Below are positions 43,588 through 51,988 of a stretch of 64,000 bases of DNA, one piece after another. The translations under genes and the position numbers were made by a program. A model generated the notes under the pieces. The model ran no database searches, was not told where the DNA came from, and saw only the letters and a program-made list of their open reading frames with translations. The DNA is from Rhizobium sp. FY34 (GTDB lineage Bacteria; Pseudomonadota; Alphaproteobacteria; Rhizobiales; Rhizobiaceae). Positions within the stretch are counted from its first letter, which is position 1. Each line of letters begins with the position of its first letter. The stretch covers positions 186,001 through 250,000 of the forward strand of contig NZ_STFZ01000018.1 of NCBI RefSeq assembly GCF_005222845.1. Direction: 5' to 3'.

Positions 43588-44481
43588 TCATGCGCCAGGC
43601 GTGCGCGTGCGTGCTGCGCCGTCCTGTGCTGGTTTGTAATCCGGCTCGAGGCGTATAGCGTGGCTGTAGGATTTCAAGGCGCGTGCCTTGTCACCCTTGC
43701 GTTCATAAACCAGCGCCTGGTTAGCCCAGGATTCCGCCAGCTTGTCGTTCAACTCGATTGCATGGTTGAAATCGGCAAAGGCATTGTCGTCGTCATTCAG
43801 CGCCAGATAGGAGACGCCACGGCCGTTATAGGGTTCCGGTGAAGAGGGCGACAGCGAGATGGCGCGGGAGAAATCCTCGATCGCCTGAGCATGCTGGTTG
43901 CGCAATTGGTAGATCAGGCCGCGATTGTGGAAGGCGCGACCGTCGGTCGTGTCCAACTGGATGGCGCGGTTGAAATCGGCAAAAGCTTCATTGGTGCGGC
44001 CGGCCTGGCGATAGATATTGCCGCGACCGATCAGAGCGACGTCGTAATTCGGGTTGATCTGCAGCGCGGTATTGTAATCGGCCACGGCCTCGGCCGGCTT
44101 GCCGACATTGCGGTTGGCAAGGCCGCGGTTGGCATAGGCCTGGTAGAAGCGCGGATTGAGTTGGATGGCACGGTTAAAGTCTTCGAGTGCGCGCTTGAAA
44201 TCGCCTGCGCGGCCATAGGCGGTACCGCGCACATTATAGGCTTCCGGGTCCTGCGGGTTCGACTGGATGACCGAGGACAACGAGGCAATATTCTGCTCCG
44301 AGCCCTGCGCGCGATCAAGGCGGATGAGGTCGGTGCTGCTGTTGGTCTGGCAGCCAGCCAGCGCAAGGCTTGCCAGAAGAAGGGCTGCTCCCGGCAGGCC
44401 AGATCGTGAAATACGCTTTCTGCGCGTCAGCTCGAAGGAAGGGCAGGCGGCATGCGGATTTACAGTGGTCGTGGCGGCCAT
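43588..44481 (-). CDS. TPR-repeat lipoprotein
   Basis: A 297-residue protein with a basic N-terminus, a hydrophobic signal and a lipobox (LASLALAGC), so it is probably anchored to a membrane by lipid. About six tetratricopeptide repeats follow, such as AEAYNVRGTAYGRAGDFKRALEDFNRAIQLNPRFYQAY-type units repeated every 34 residues. It resembles NlpI-like scaffolds. TPR lipoproteins in the envelope bring together proteases or cell-wall enzymes. A shorter start nearer the signal is possible because the first 25 residues are not hydrophobic. Partners unknown. Confidence 0.87.
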   Translation of the reverse strand: MAATTTVNPHAACPSFELTRRKRISRSGLPGAALLLASLALAGCQTNSSTDLIRLDRAQGSEQNIASLSSVIQSNPQDPEAYNVRGTAYGRAGDFKRALEDFNRAIQLNPRFYQAYANRGLANRNVGKPAEAVADYNTALQINPNYDVALIGRGNIYRQAGRTNEAFADFNRAIQLDTTDGRAFHNRGLIYQLRNQHAQAIEDFSRAISLSPSSPEPYNGRGVSYLALNDDDNAFADFNHAIELNDKLAESWANQALVYERKGDKARALKSYSHAIRLEPDYKPAQDGAARTRTPGA

Positions 44482-44600
44482 CAGGCGCAGGTCCTCGTGT
44501 CACTCAAAGGAGATTGGACGGTGCAGGTAAACGGAAAAAGCGGTGGCGAACAATATCGCCCCCGCCTTAAAGCACGGAAAAACGTCGAAAAAGCGACCGA

Positions 44601-44831
44601 TTAACGGGCGGCGGGGCGTGGTGCCGCAATCAGGCCTTCGCGCTGCATGCGCTTGCGTGCCAGCTTGCGAACGCGACGAACGGCTTCAGCCTTTTCGCGG
44701 GCGCGCTTCTGAGAAGGCTTCTCGTAATAATCGCGCATCTTCATTTCACGGAAAATGCCTTCGCGCTGCATCTTCTTCTTGAGAGCGCGGAGAGCCTGAT
44801 CGACGTTATTGTCGCGGACAAGTACCTGCAC
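44601..44831 (-). CDS. rpsU: 30S ribosomal protein S21
   Basis: A 76-residue basic protein. The sequence [50 protein letters not shown] is diagnostic for bS21, which helps 30S subunits bind mRNA near the anti-Shine-Dalgarno end of 16S rRNA. The C-terminal extension ([25 protein letters not shown]) is usual in alphaproteobacteria. It is a single gene, not near dnaG or rpoD as in enterobacteria. Confidence 0.97.
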   Translation of the reverse strand: MQVLVRDNNVDQALRALKKKMQREGIFREMKMRDYYEKPSQKRAREKAEAVRRVRKLARKRMQREGLIAAPRPAAR

Positions 44832-45143
44832 GTGAATCCCGTTCCTTTGGTTCTTTGAGTTGACCGCCCCGAAACTGCCCAGTCCGTGACGAAATAAGAG
44901 ATTGCGTGGCGGATCAGCCTCGCGATTGGTGAAGGCACATAACAGAAGGTATTTGTGAAGTCCAGCAGGCTTGCGCGGCGCGTGTGAAAAATCACCGGGA
45001 TTTGTTGAAAGCCATGGTTTGCAGGGGCTTCAGGCTTCTGTCCCGGCTCTCCCAAGGCGCTCAGGGGGCGATGGGGATTTGCCATTCACTCGTGCTGCGC
45101 CATATGCACCTTGTATTTCATCACGCGAAACTCAGGAGCGATT
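44832..45143. other. Intergenic region between divergent rpsU and MDR reductase genes
   Basis: These 312 bases must hold the rpsU promoter and that of the reductase. CAGGAG at 45133-45138 is the ribosome site of the reductase. I see no gene, no terminator and no clear palindrome. Confidence 0.4.
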
Positions 45144-46127
45144 ATGCGCAGTCTGACCTATTCGATATTCGGAAAGCCCGCCGAGGTTCTGGCCGTCTGC
45201 GAGCTTGCCACGCCGCAGCCCGGTCCCGGCGAAGTGCGGGTGAAGATGCATCTGTCGCCCATCCACAATCACGACCTCCTGACCATCAGCGGCCAGTATG
45301 GCTACAAGCCCGATCTTCCCTCCGGCTCCGGCAGCGAGGGCATGGGCATGATCGATGCGCTGGGTGAGGGCGTTACCCATGTCAAGCCGGGCCAGCGGGT
45401 GGCGGCGAGCGGGTTGAAGGGCGCCTGGTCTGAATATGCCATTGCGCAGGCGCTTTCCGTAGTGCCGCTGCCCGATGATGTATCCGACGAGACGGGGGCG
45501 CAGTTGATCGCCATGCCGCTCAGCGCGCTGACGCTTTTGGAATTTACCGGCATCCGCAAGGGCCAGTGGCTGATCCAGAATGCCGCAACCGGTGCCGTAG
45601 CCAAAGTCATGTCGCAGCTGGCGCGCAATCGCGGCATCAATGTCGTCAATCTGGTGCGCCGGGCAGATGCCGTGGCTGAACTTGGCGAACTGGGCATCGG
45701 CAATGTCGTTGCAACCTCTGACGAGGGCTGGAAGGAGAAGGTGGGCGCGATCACCAATGGTGCAGCGATTGCCGTGGGTGTCGATGGCGTTGGCGGCACG
45801 GCCTCCGGCGATCTGTTGTCGCTTCTGGGCGAGGGCGGCCAGTTGATTTCCTTTGGCCTGATGTCCGGCCAGCCCATGCAGATCTCATCTGCCGACCTGA
45901 TCTTCAAGCAGGCGGTGGTCAAGGGCTTCTGGCTTGCCAAGCTGATGACCACGATGACGCCCGAGGATATGCGCCGTCTGGTGGGCGAACTGGTCACGCG
46001 GGCTGCCAGCGGCGAGATGATTTTGCAGACGGATGGCGTCTATCCGATGGCGGATGCGGCAAAGGCGATGACGGCCGCCATGCAGCCCGGCCGCAAGGGC
46101 AAGGTGCTGCTGGATTTGACGCGATAA
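45144..46127 (+). CDS. Zinc-independent MDR-family NADPH reductase (2-enoyl / quinone reductase-like)
   Basis: A 327-residue medium-chain dehydrogenase/reductase. The N-terminal GroES-like domain (AEVLAVCELATPQPGPGEVRVKMHLSPIHNHDLLTISGQYG) lacks the zinc ligands of alcohol dehydrogenases. The nucleotide-binding segment WLIQNAATGAVAKVMSQLARNRGINVVNLVRR matches the enoyl reductase (MECR/ETR) and quinone reductase branch, which uses NADPH. CAGGAG precedes the ATG. It is a lone gene between rpsU and the sox operon. The likely substrate is a 2-enoyl thioester or a quinone. Confidence 0.87.
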   Translation: MRSLTYSIFGKPAEVLAVCELATPQPGPGEVRVKMHLSPIHNHDLLTISGQYGYKPDLPSGSGSEGMGMIDALGEGVTHVKPGQRVAASGLKGAWSEYAIAQALSVVPLPDDVSDETGAQLIAMPLSALTLLEFTGIRKGQWLIQNAATGAVAKVMSQLARNRGINVVNLVRRADAVAELGELGIGNVVATSDEGWKEKVGAITNGAAIAVGVDGVGGTASGDLLSLLGEGGQLISFGLMSGQPMQISSADLIFKQAVVKGFWLAKLMTTMTPEDMRRLVGELVTRAASGEMILQTDGVYPMADAAKAMTAAMQPGRKGKVLLDLTR

Positions 46128-46275
46128 GCTCTGCTGCACCGCGTCACTATTTTGTGCGTGTCGAAAGAAGAGACGGAATGCGTCGCAAAGCAGCCATTGC
46201 GACGCGCATTGATTTGCGATCAGTATGGTTCTACCCAAGGCCGGTCCTCAAGGCCCCAAGGAGCTATAGGCAGAT

Positions 46276-47529
46276 ATGCGCAAATATTCGGTCTTTGCGG
46301 TGGCCCGAGAGGCCATGCGCAGCCACAAGGGATGGGAACCGCAATGGGTCTCGCCGGAACCACGCTCATCTTATGATGTCATCATCATCGGCGGCGGCGG
46401 GCATGGCCTGGGCGCTGCCTATTATCTGGCCAAGGAGCATGGCATCACCAATGTCGCGGTGATCGAGAAGGGCTGGCTCGGCGGCGGCAATACCGGCCGC
46501 AATACCACCATCATCCGCTCCAACTATCTCTACGAAGAGAGCATGGATATCTACGAGCATTCCCTGAAACTTTGGGAAGGTTTGAGCCAGGAGCTGAACT
46601 ATAACGTCATGTATTCGCCGCGCGGCGTGATGATGTTGTCGCACAACACCCATGACCAGCAGAGCTTCAAGCGGCATATCAATGCCAATCGTCTCTACGG
46701 CATCGACAATGAATGGCTGACGCCGGAACAGGCCAAGGCCTTCTGTCCGCCGCTCGATATTTCGAAAACCGCGCGCTATCCCATCAACGGTGCGGCACTG
46801 CAAAAGCGCGGCGGCACGGCCCGTCATGATGCGGTGGCCTGGGGCTATGCGCGCGCGGCGTCTGATCTCGGCGTCCACATCATCCAGAATTGCGAAGTCA
46901 CCGGCATCCGCCGTGGCGCAAACGGCGAAGTGACTGGCGTGGAAACCGGCCGTGGCTTTATTGGCGCGAGGAAGATCGGCGTCTCGGCGTCGGGCCATTC
47001 CTCCATGCTGATGCAGATGGCCGATGTGCGCGTGCCCCTGACCAGTAATCCGCTGCAGGCGCTGGTTTCGGAGCCGCTGAAGCCGATTTTCCCCTGCGTC
47101 GTCATGTCGAACACCGTGCATGCCTATATTTCGCAGTCCGACAAGGGCGAACTGGTCATCGGTGCCGGCACCGACCAGTATCATTCCTATTCCCAGACCG
47201 GCGGTTTGCAGATCATCACCCATACGTTGGATGCGATCTGCGAGCTTTTCCCGATCTTCCGGCGCGTCAAGATGATGCGCCAATGGGGCGGCATTACTGA
47301 CAATACGCCCGACCGTTCGGCAATTCAGAGCGTCACCCCGGTTCAGAACCTGTTCGTCAATTGCGGCTGGGGCACCGGCGGCTTCAAGGCTACGCCCGGT
47401 TCGGCCAACCTGTTTGCGCATCTGATTGCCAAGGGTGAGCCGCATCGTTTGGCGTCGGGCCTGACGCTCGACCGTTTCCGCACCGGCCGGCTGATCGACG
47501 AGGCGGCTGCTGCTGCCGTCGCGCATTGA
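46276..47529 (+). CDS. soxB: Sarcosine oxidase subunit beta
   Basis: A 417-residue flavoprotein of the DAO family, the catalytic subunit of heterotetrameric sarcosine oxidase. The FAD-binding motif VIIIGGGGHGLGAAYYLAKEHG, the GGGNTGRNTTIIRSNY segment with the basic residues near the flavin, and the C-terminal NCGWGTGGFKATPGSA are present. It oxidises sarcosine at non-covalent FAD and passes electrons to FMN held between beta and alpha. Length fits the family. The next genes encode the other three subunits, but a repeat element of about 170 bp separates soxB from soxD. Confidence 0.95.
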   Translation: MRKYSVFAVAREAMRSHKGWEPQWVSPEPRSSYDVIIIGGGGHGLGAAYYLAKEHGITNVAVIEKGWLGGGNTGRNTTIIRSNYLYEESMDIYEHSLKLWEGLSQELNYNVMYSPRGVMMLSHNTHDQQSFKRHINANRLYGIDNEWLTPEQAKAFCPPLDISKTARYPINGAALQKRGGTARHDAVAWGYARAASDLGVHIIQNCEVTGIRRGANGEVTGVETGRGFIGARKIGVSASGHSSMLMQMADVRVPLTSNPLQALVSEPLKPIFPCVVMSNTVHAYISQSDKGELVIGAGTDQYHSYSQTGGLQIITHTLDAICELFPIFRRVKMMRQWGGITDNTPDRSAIQSVTPVQNLFVNCGWGTGGFKATPGSANLFAHLIAKGEPHRLASGLTLDRFRTGRLIDEAAAAAVAH

Positions 47530-47561
47530 TGGGGGTCTGGATGTTCCCGATCAGCAAGATT

Positions 47562-47735
47562 CCCCCTCTGGCCTGCCGGACTACCGGGATTGAGCCACGG
47601 GTCTCAACCCGTCCTTCGGACCCCCCACAAGGGGGGAGAGGATATGCTGCAATGTTTCGCTTCTTATCAATCGACGGTGCTCCGGGTGAAGCCCCTCCCC
47701 CTTGTGGGGAGGGGTTGGGGCGGGGACTTGACCCT
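47562..47735. repeat. Mosaic palindromic element between soxB and soxD
   Basis: It starts with CCCCTCTGGCCTGCCGGA, close to the arm of the elements at 3037 and 5744 (CCCCTCTGTCCTGCCGGA). Two palindromic GC blocks follow, CCCCCCACAAGGGGGG near 47620 and CCCCTCCCCCTTGTGGGGAGGGG at 47692-47714, which are roughly inverted. Unlike the other copies its ends are not perfect inverted repeats. It looks like a decayed or mosaic relative and would be transcribed within the sox operon. Confidence 0.6.
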
Positions 47736-47782
47736 TCCATTCTGTGTGGCCTGCTTACTCAATCCGTTCGGGGACCCATCGC

Positions 47783-48109
47783 ATGTTTCTGATCAAATGC
47801 CCCTATTGCGGCGAGAACCGCTCCGAACTGGAATTCCGCTGGGCCGGCGAGGCGCATATCGCAAGGCCGGAAAACATCGTGGATATTTCGGATGAGGCAT
47901 TCGCCGAATATTTCTTCCTGCGCGACAATGTGAAGGGCGTCGCCTATGAGCGCTGGCGCCATATCCATGGCTGTGGTCGCTTCTTCAACGCCATCCGCGA
48001 TACGGTGAGTGACAATTTCCTCATGACCTACAAGGCAGGCCTGCCGCGCCAGCCTGTTCCGGGTGCCGAGCCCGCCTCCCCAGATGCCAACTCCGCCGGT
48101 GCCGCATGA
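47783..48109 (+). CDS. soxD: Sarcosine oxidase subunit delta
   Basis: A 108-residue zinc-binding subunit of heterotetrameric sarcosine oxidase. The zinc ligands known in the family are visible: C6 and C9 (IKCPYCG), H60 and C64 (RWRHIHGCGRF). It has a structural role and helps hold the alpha and beta subunits together. The ATG at 47783 is taken because the N-terminus MFLIKCPYCGE is conserved. Its last four bases overlap soxA. Confidence 0.95.
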   Translation: MFLIKCPYCGENRSELEFRWAGEAHIARPENIVDISDEAFAEYFFLRDNVKGVAYERWRHIHGCGRFFNAIRDTVSDNFLMTYKAGLPRQPVPGAEPASPDANSAGAA

Positions 48110-51066
48110 CAAAATCCTTCCGTATCAAGGGCGCCGGTCGCCTGACGCCGGCCCGCACGGCGCGCTTTACCTTCGATGGCAAGACCTATTCGGCGCTGGA
48201 AGGCGATACGGTCGCCTCGGCGCTGCTCGCCAATGGCGTTCACCTGATGGGTCGCTCGTTCAAATATCACCGCCCGCGCGGTATCCTGTCGGCCGGACCC
48301 GAGGAGCCGAATGCGCTTCTTGACGTGGCGCGCGATGCTGCCCGCCGCCAGCCGAATGTGCGCGCCAGCGTGCAGGACGTGTTCGATGGCGCCATCATCC
48401 GATCGCAAAACCGCTTGCCGACGCTTGCCTTCGATATCGGCGCGATCAACAACCTGCTGTCGCCGTTTTTTGCCGCAGGTTTCTACTACAAGACCTTCAT
48501 GTGGCCGCGCGAGGCTTGGGCAAAGATCTATGAGCCGATCATCCGCCATGCGGCTGGCCTTGGTGTTGCGCCGAAGGAAGAAGATCCCGATCACTATGCC
48601 AACCGCTTTGCCCATTGCGATGTGCTGGTGGCGGGTGCCGGCGTTGCCGGCCTGACGGCTGCTCTGTCGGCGGCTGAAACGGGCGCCGAGGTGATCCTGG
48701 TCGATGAGCGGGCCGATGTCGGCGGGGCGCTTTTGTTTGACACGTCCACCATGATCGACGGCAAGCCCGGTTATGACTGGGCGCAAGGCGTGCTGGTCAG
48801 ACTGAAGGCCATGGCCAATGTGACGGTGCTGACCCGCACCACCGCCTTTGGCTATTACACGCACAATTTCATAGGCCTGGTGGAGCGGGTGACCGACCAC
48901 CTGCCTCGGCCTGCCAAAAACCTGCCGCGCGAACGGCTGTGGCAGGTGCGCGCCAAGAAAGTGGTCATGGCAACGGGCGCCATCGAGCGGCATATGGTCT
49001 TTGCCAATAATGACCGCCCCGGCATCATGCTGGCTTCGGCTGCGCGGATGTATCTCAATCATTATGGTGTGGCTGTTGGCGAAAAGGTCGGTGTCTACAC
49101 CGCGCATGACAGTGCCTATGAGGCGGCAATCGACCTGAAACGTGCTGGCGTCGATGTGGTGTCGATTGTCGATTGTCGCGCAAGGCCCGGCGAGGCAGTG
49201 CTGTCTGCCGCCCGTGCGCTGGGCATCGAGGTGCTTACCGGCTATTCGGTCATTGATACGTCAGGGCGCCTGCGCGTCTCCTCCATGACGGTTGCCCGCA
49301 ACGGTTCGACCAACAACCGCAAGATCAAGATTGATGCGCTTTTGATGTCCGGCGGTTGGACGCCTTCGGTGCATCTCTTCTCGCAATCGCGCGGCAAGCT
49401 GAAATTCGACACGCAGAACGAACGTTTCCTGCCGGATATCCACGTGCAGAACGGCGTTTCCATCGGTGCCTGCAATGGCACGGACGAGCTCTCGGCCCTG
49501 CTCGCCGAGGCGGTGGCTGCCGGCGGCGGCTCAATCTCCGTCTCCGGCAGTTCTGCCTATAGCTGGACAGGCGGCATGATCGGGGCTGGCGAAGGTGCGG
49601 GCCAGGAAACGACGGTCAAGGCTTTCGTCGATTTCCAGCACGATGTGACGGCCAAGGATATTCGCCTTGCGGTGCGCGAAGGCATGCATTCCATCGAGCA
49701 TATCAAGCGCTTCACGACGAATGGCATGGCGTCCGATCAGGGCAAGATGTCCAATATGCACGGTCTGGCAATTGCTGCCGAAGTGCTGGGCAAGGAGATC
49801 CCGCAGGTGGGCCTCACCACCTTCCGCGCGCCCTATACGCCCGTCACCTACGGCACGCTGATTGCGCATTCGCGTGGGCCTCTGTTCGATCCGGCCCGCA
49901 AGACGCCGCTGCATGGCGAACTGGCGAAGGCCGGTGCCGAATTCGAGGATGTCGGCAACTGGAAGCGCGCCTGGTATTTCCCCCGCCGTGGCGAGGATAT
50001 GCATCAGGCTGTGAACCGCGAGTGCAAGACCGCACGTGAGGTTGCCGGGCTTTTCGACGCCTCGACGCTCGGCAAGATCGAAGTGGTCGGGCCGGATGCG
50101 GCAAAGTTCCTCAACCTTCTTTACACGAATGCCTGGGATACGCTGAAACCCGGCAAGTGCCGCTACGGCATCATGACCCGCGAGGACGGCTTCGTCTACG
50201 ATGACGGCGTTGTCGGGCGGCTTGCCGAAGACCGCTTCCATGTGACGACTACGACGGGCGGTGCGCCGCGCGTGATGGCGCATATGGAGGATTACCTCCA
50301 GACCGAATTCCCGGACCTGAAAGTGTGGCTGACCTCCACCACCGAACAATGGGCGGTGATTGCCGTTCAGGGGCCGAAGGCGCGCGATATCATTGCGCCT
50401 TTCGTTGAGGGTCTGGACCTTTCCAATGAGGCCTTCCCGCATATGAGCGTGGCGGAATGCAGCGTGATGGGCGTGCCAGCGCGGCTTTTCCGCGTCTCGT
50501 TTACCGGCGAGGTCGGCTTTGAAATCAATGTACCGGCCGATTTTGGCGCATCCGTCTGGAAGGCGCTCTGGGCGAGGGCGGAAAGCATGGGGGCCTGCCT
50601 TTATGGCACGGAAGCCATGCACGTGCTGCGCGCCGAAAAGGGCTATATCATCGTTGGCCAGGATACCGACGGTACCGTGACGCCGGACGACGCCGGGCTC
50701 GGCTGGGCGGTGTCGAAGAAGAAGCCGGATTTTGTCGGTATTCGCGGGTTGAAACGGCCGGATCTGATCCGCGAGGGCCGCAAGCAGCTTGTCGGCCTTC
50801 TGACCAAGGATCCGAACGAGGTTCTGGAAGAAGGCGGGCAGATCGTTGCCGATCCGAACGAACCAAAGCCGATGACCATGCTCGGTCATGTCACCTCGGC
50901 CTATTGGTCGGAAAATCTCGGCCGCTCCATCGGTTTTGCGCTGGTGGCCGGCGGGAGGGCGAAAATGGGCCAGACGCTCTATGTGCCGATGAAGGATAAG
51001 ACGATTGCCGTCGAAGTCACCGATATGGTGTTTTTTGACAAGGAAGGAGGCCGTATCCATGGCTGA
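48106..51066 (+). CDS. soxA: Sarcosine oxidase subunit alpha
   Basis: A 986-residue subunit. The N-terminal 2Fe-2S-ferredoxin-like region (FDGKTYSALEGDTVASALLANGVHLMGRSFKYHRPRGI) and a dinucleotide fold (VLVAGAGVAGLTAALSAAETG, about residues 171-191), which holds NAD+, precede a C-terminal GcvT-like tetrahydrofolate domain (from about residue 610). The last region transfers the methyl-derived carbon of sarcosine to tetrahydrofolate to give 5,10-methylene-THF, with glycine and hydrogen peroxide as the other products. The gene overlaps soxD by four and soxG by eight bases. Length and domain order are normal. Confidence 0.95.
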   Translation: MTKSFRIKGAGRLTPARTARFTFDGKTYSALEGDTVASALLANGVHLMGRSFKYHRPRGILSAGPEEPNALLDVARDAARRQPNVRASVQDVFDGAIIRSQNRLPTLAFDIGAINNLLSPFFAAGFYYKTFMWPREAWAKIYEPIIRHAAGLGVAPKEEDPDHYANRFAHCDVLVAGAGVAGLTAALSAAETGAEVILVDERADVGGALLFDTSTMIDGKPGYDWAQGVLVRLKAMANVTVLTRTTAFGYYTHNFIGLVERVTDHLPRPAKNLPRERLWQVRAKKVVMATGAIERHMVFANNDRPGIMLASAARMYLNHYGVAVGEKVGVYTAHDSAYEAAIDLKRAGVDVVSIVDCRARPGEAVLSAARALGIEVLTGYSVIDTSGRLRVSSMTVARNGSTNNRKIKIDALLMSGGWTPSVHLFSQSRGKLKFDTQNERFLPDIHVQNGVSIGACNGTDELSALLAEAVAAGGGSISVSGSSAYSWTGGMIGAGEGAGQETTVKAFVDFQHDVTAKDIRLAVREGMHSIEHIKRFTTNGMASDQGKMSNMHGLAIAAEVLGKEIPQVGLTTFRAPYTPVTYGTLIAHSRGPLFDPARKTPLHGELAKAGAEFEDVGNWKRAWYFPRRGEDMHQAVNRECKTAREVAGLFDASTLGKIEVVGPDAAKFLNLLYTNAWDTLKPGKCRYGIMTREDGFVYDDGVVGRLAEDRFHVTTTTGGAPRVMAHMEDYLQTEFPDLKVWLTSTTEQWAVIAVQGPKARDIIAPFVEGLDLSNEAFPHMSVAECSVMGVPARLFRVSFTGEVGFEINVPADFGASVWKALWARAESMGACLYGTEAMHVLRAEKGYIIVGQDTDGTVTPDDAGLGWAVSKKKPDFVGIRGLKRPDLIREGRKQLVGLLTKDPNEVLEEGGQIVADPNEPKPMTMLGHVTSAYWSENLGRSIGFALVAGGRAKMGQTLYVPMKDKTIAVEVTDMVFFDKEGGRIHG

Positions 51067-51607
51067 GCTTGCCACCCGCACCCTGCCGCTTGCCGGTCTT
51101 CATGGCGGCTCGTCCGTCGCAAGCCTGACGCCGGCTGAGCCTGCCGAACGGGTCTCGCTGCGCGCCAGGCCGGAGGATGTCGAGGCCCTGTCCAATGTTC
51201 TCGGCCTTCAGCTGCCAATGGCGGCGAAGACCTCGGCCTCTGCCGGCGCGCGCCATGCGCTCTGGCTCGGGCCGGACGAATGGCTGCTGATCGATGAGGG
51301 TGAGGGCGGCATGATGGCGGCACTTTCCGCCTGCACTGCGCTGCATTCGGCAACCGATATCTCGCACCGCAATACAGCCATTCTGGTTGCCGGCTCCGGT
51401 GCTGCCAAAACCCTGAATGGCGGCTGCCCGCTCGATCTTTCGCTGAAAGCGTTTCCGGTCGGCGCCTGTGCCCGCACCCTGTTCGGCAAGATCGAGGTGG
51501 TGGTGTTCAGAACCGCCGGGAATGCCTTTCGCCTGGAATTCTGGCGCTCGTTTTCGGACTATGCCTTTGGCCTGCTTCACGAAGCAGCGGAAGATGCCGC
51601 GATTTGA
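51059..51607 (+). CDS. soxG: Sarcosine oxidase subunit gamma
   Basis: A 182-residue subunit with a fold related to part of GcvT (ATDISHRNTAILVAGSGAAKTLNGGCPLDLSLKAFPVGACARTLFGKIEVVVFR). AAGGAGG lies within soxA just before the ATG, and the start overlaps the soxA stop by eight bases. It completes the soxBDAG set. No folate genes such as folD, purU or glyA follow it here, although they often do in other bacteria. Confidence 0.94.
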   Translation: MAELATRTLPLAGLHGGSSVASLTPAEPAERVSLRARPEDVEALSNVLGLQLPMAAKTSASAGARHALWLGPDEWLLIDEGEGGMMAALSACTALHSATDISHRNTAILVAGSGAAKTLNGGCPLDLSLKAFPVGACARTLFGKIEVVVFRTAGNAFRLEFWRSFSDYAFGLLHEAAEDAAI

Positions 51608-51635
51608 GATGTCTGGATTTTGACGCGACGCCAGC

Positions 51636-51764
51636 TCACTCGCCGGGTTGGCGCAGTTTCTGCTTGCGGTCCAGGTCTCGTTCATAAAGGCGTACAGCCA
51701 TATAAGCGCAGAGTGCAATAATGGCTGGAATGCCGAACGAGATGAAAAGCCAGTCACCTATCAT
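51636..51764 (-). CDS. Tiny membrane protein, 42 residues, hypothetical
   Basis: The ATG at 51764 opens a 42-residue product with one hydrophobic helix (WLFISFGIPAIIALCAYMAVRL) and a charged tail (YERDLDRKQKLRQPGE). The start overlaps the stop codon of a second tiny hydrophobic frame (51761-51898) in an ATGA junction, typical of translational coupling. A longer in-frame start at 51824 exists but lacks hydrophobic or coding character. I do not recognise a family. The charged C-terminus recalls small subunits of membrane transporters, but this is only an impression. Confidence 0.4.
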   Translation of the reverse strand: MIGDWLFISFGIPAIIALCAYMAVRLYERDLDRKQKLRQPGE

Positions 51765-51898
51765 GCCAATTTCCTCAAGACGCGTCTTGCCAGGTAATGC
51801 AGGAATACGGACACCATCAGCCAACCCATGAGATACAATAGCACGGCATAGCTGAATCGGATACCGATGTTACCAAGGCCGTAAAAGCATGGCTGCAA
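51761..51898 (-). CDS. Possible tiny membrane peptide with TTG start, or remnant
   Basis: The frame from a TTG at 51898 encodes 45 residues with a hydrophobic core (YAVLLYLMGWLMVSVFLHYL) and a basic end (ARRVLRKLA), ending in an ATGA overlap with the 42-residue frame. An in-frame TAG lies just upstream. There is no visible ribosome site, so it could be the tail of a decayed gene rather than a complete small gene. The hydrophobic, positive-end pattern suggests a real membrane segment. Confidence 0.25.
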   Translation of the reverse strand: MQPCFYGLGNIGIRFSYAVLLYLMGWLMVSVFLHYLARRVLRKLA

Positions 51899-51988
51899 CG
51901 GGCGTTGCTATGCCAATGGTGAAGCATGAGGTGGAGGCGCGATCCAGCGCATTCGCCGGAAGCTTTGTCAGCTCCATTTCGGCCGATG

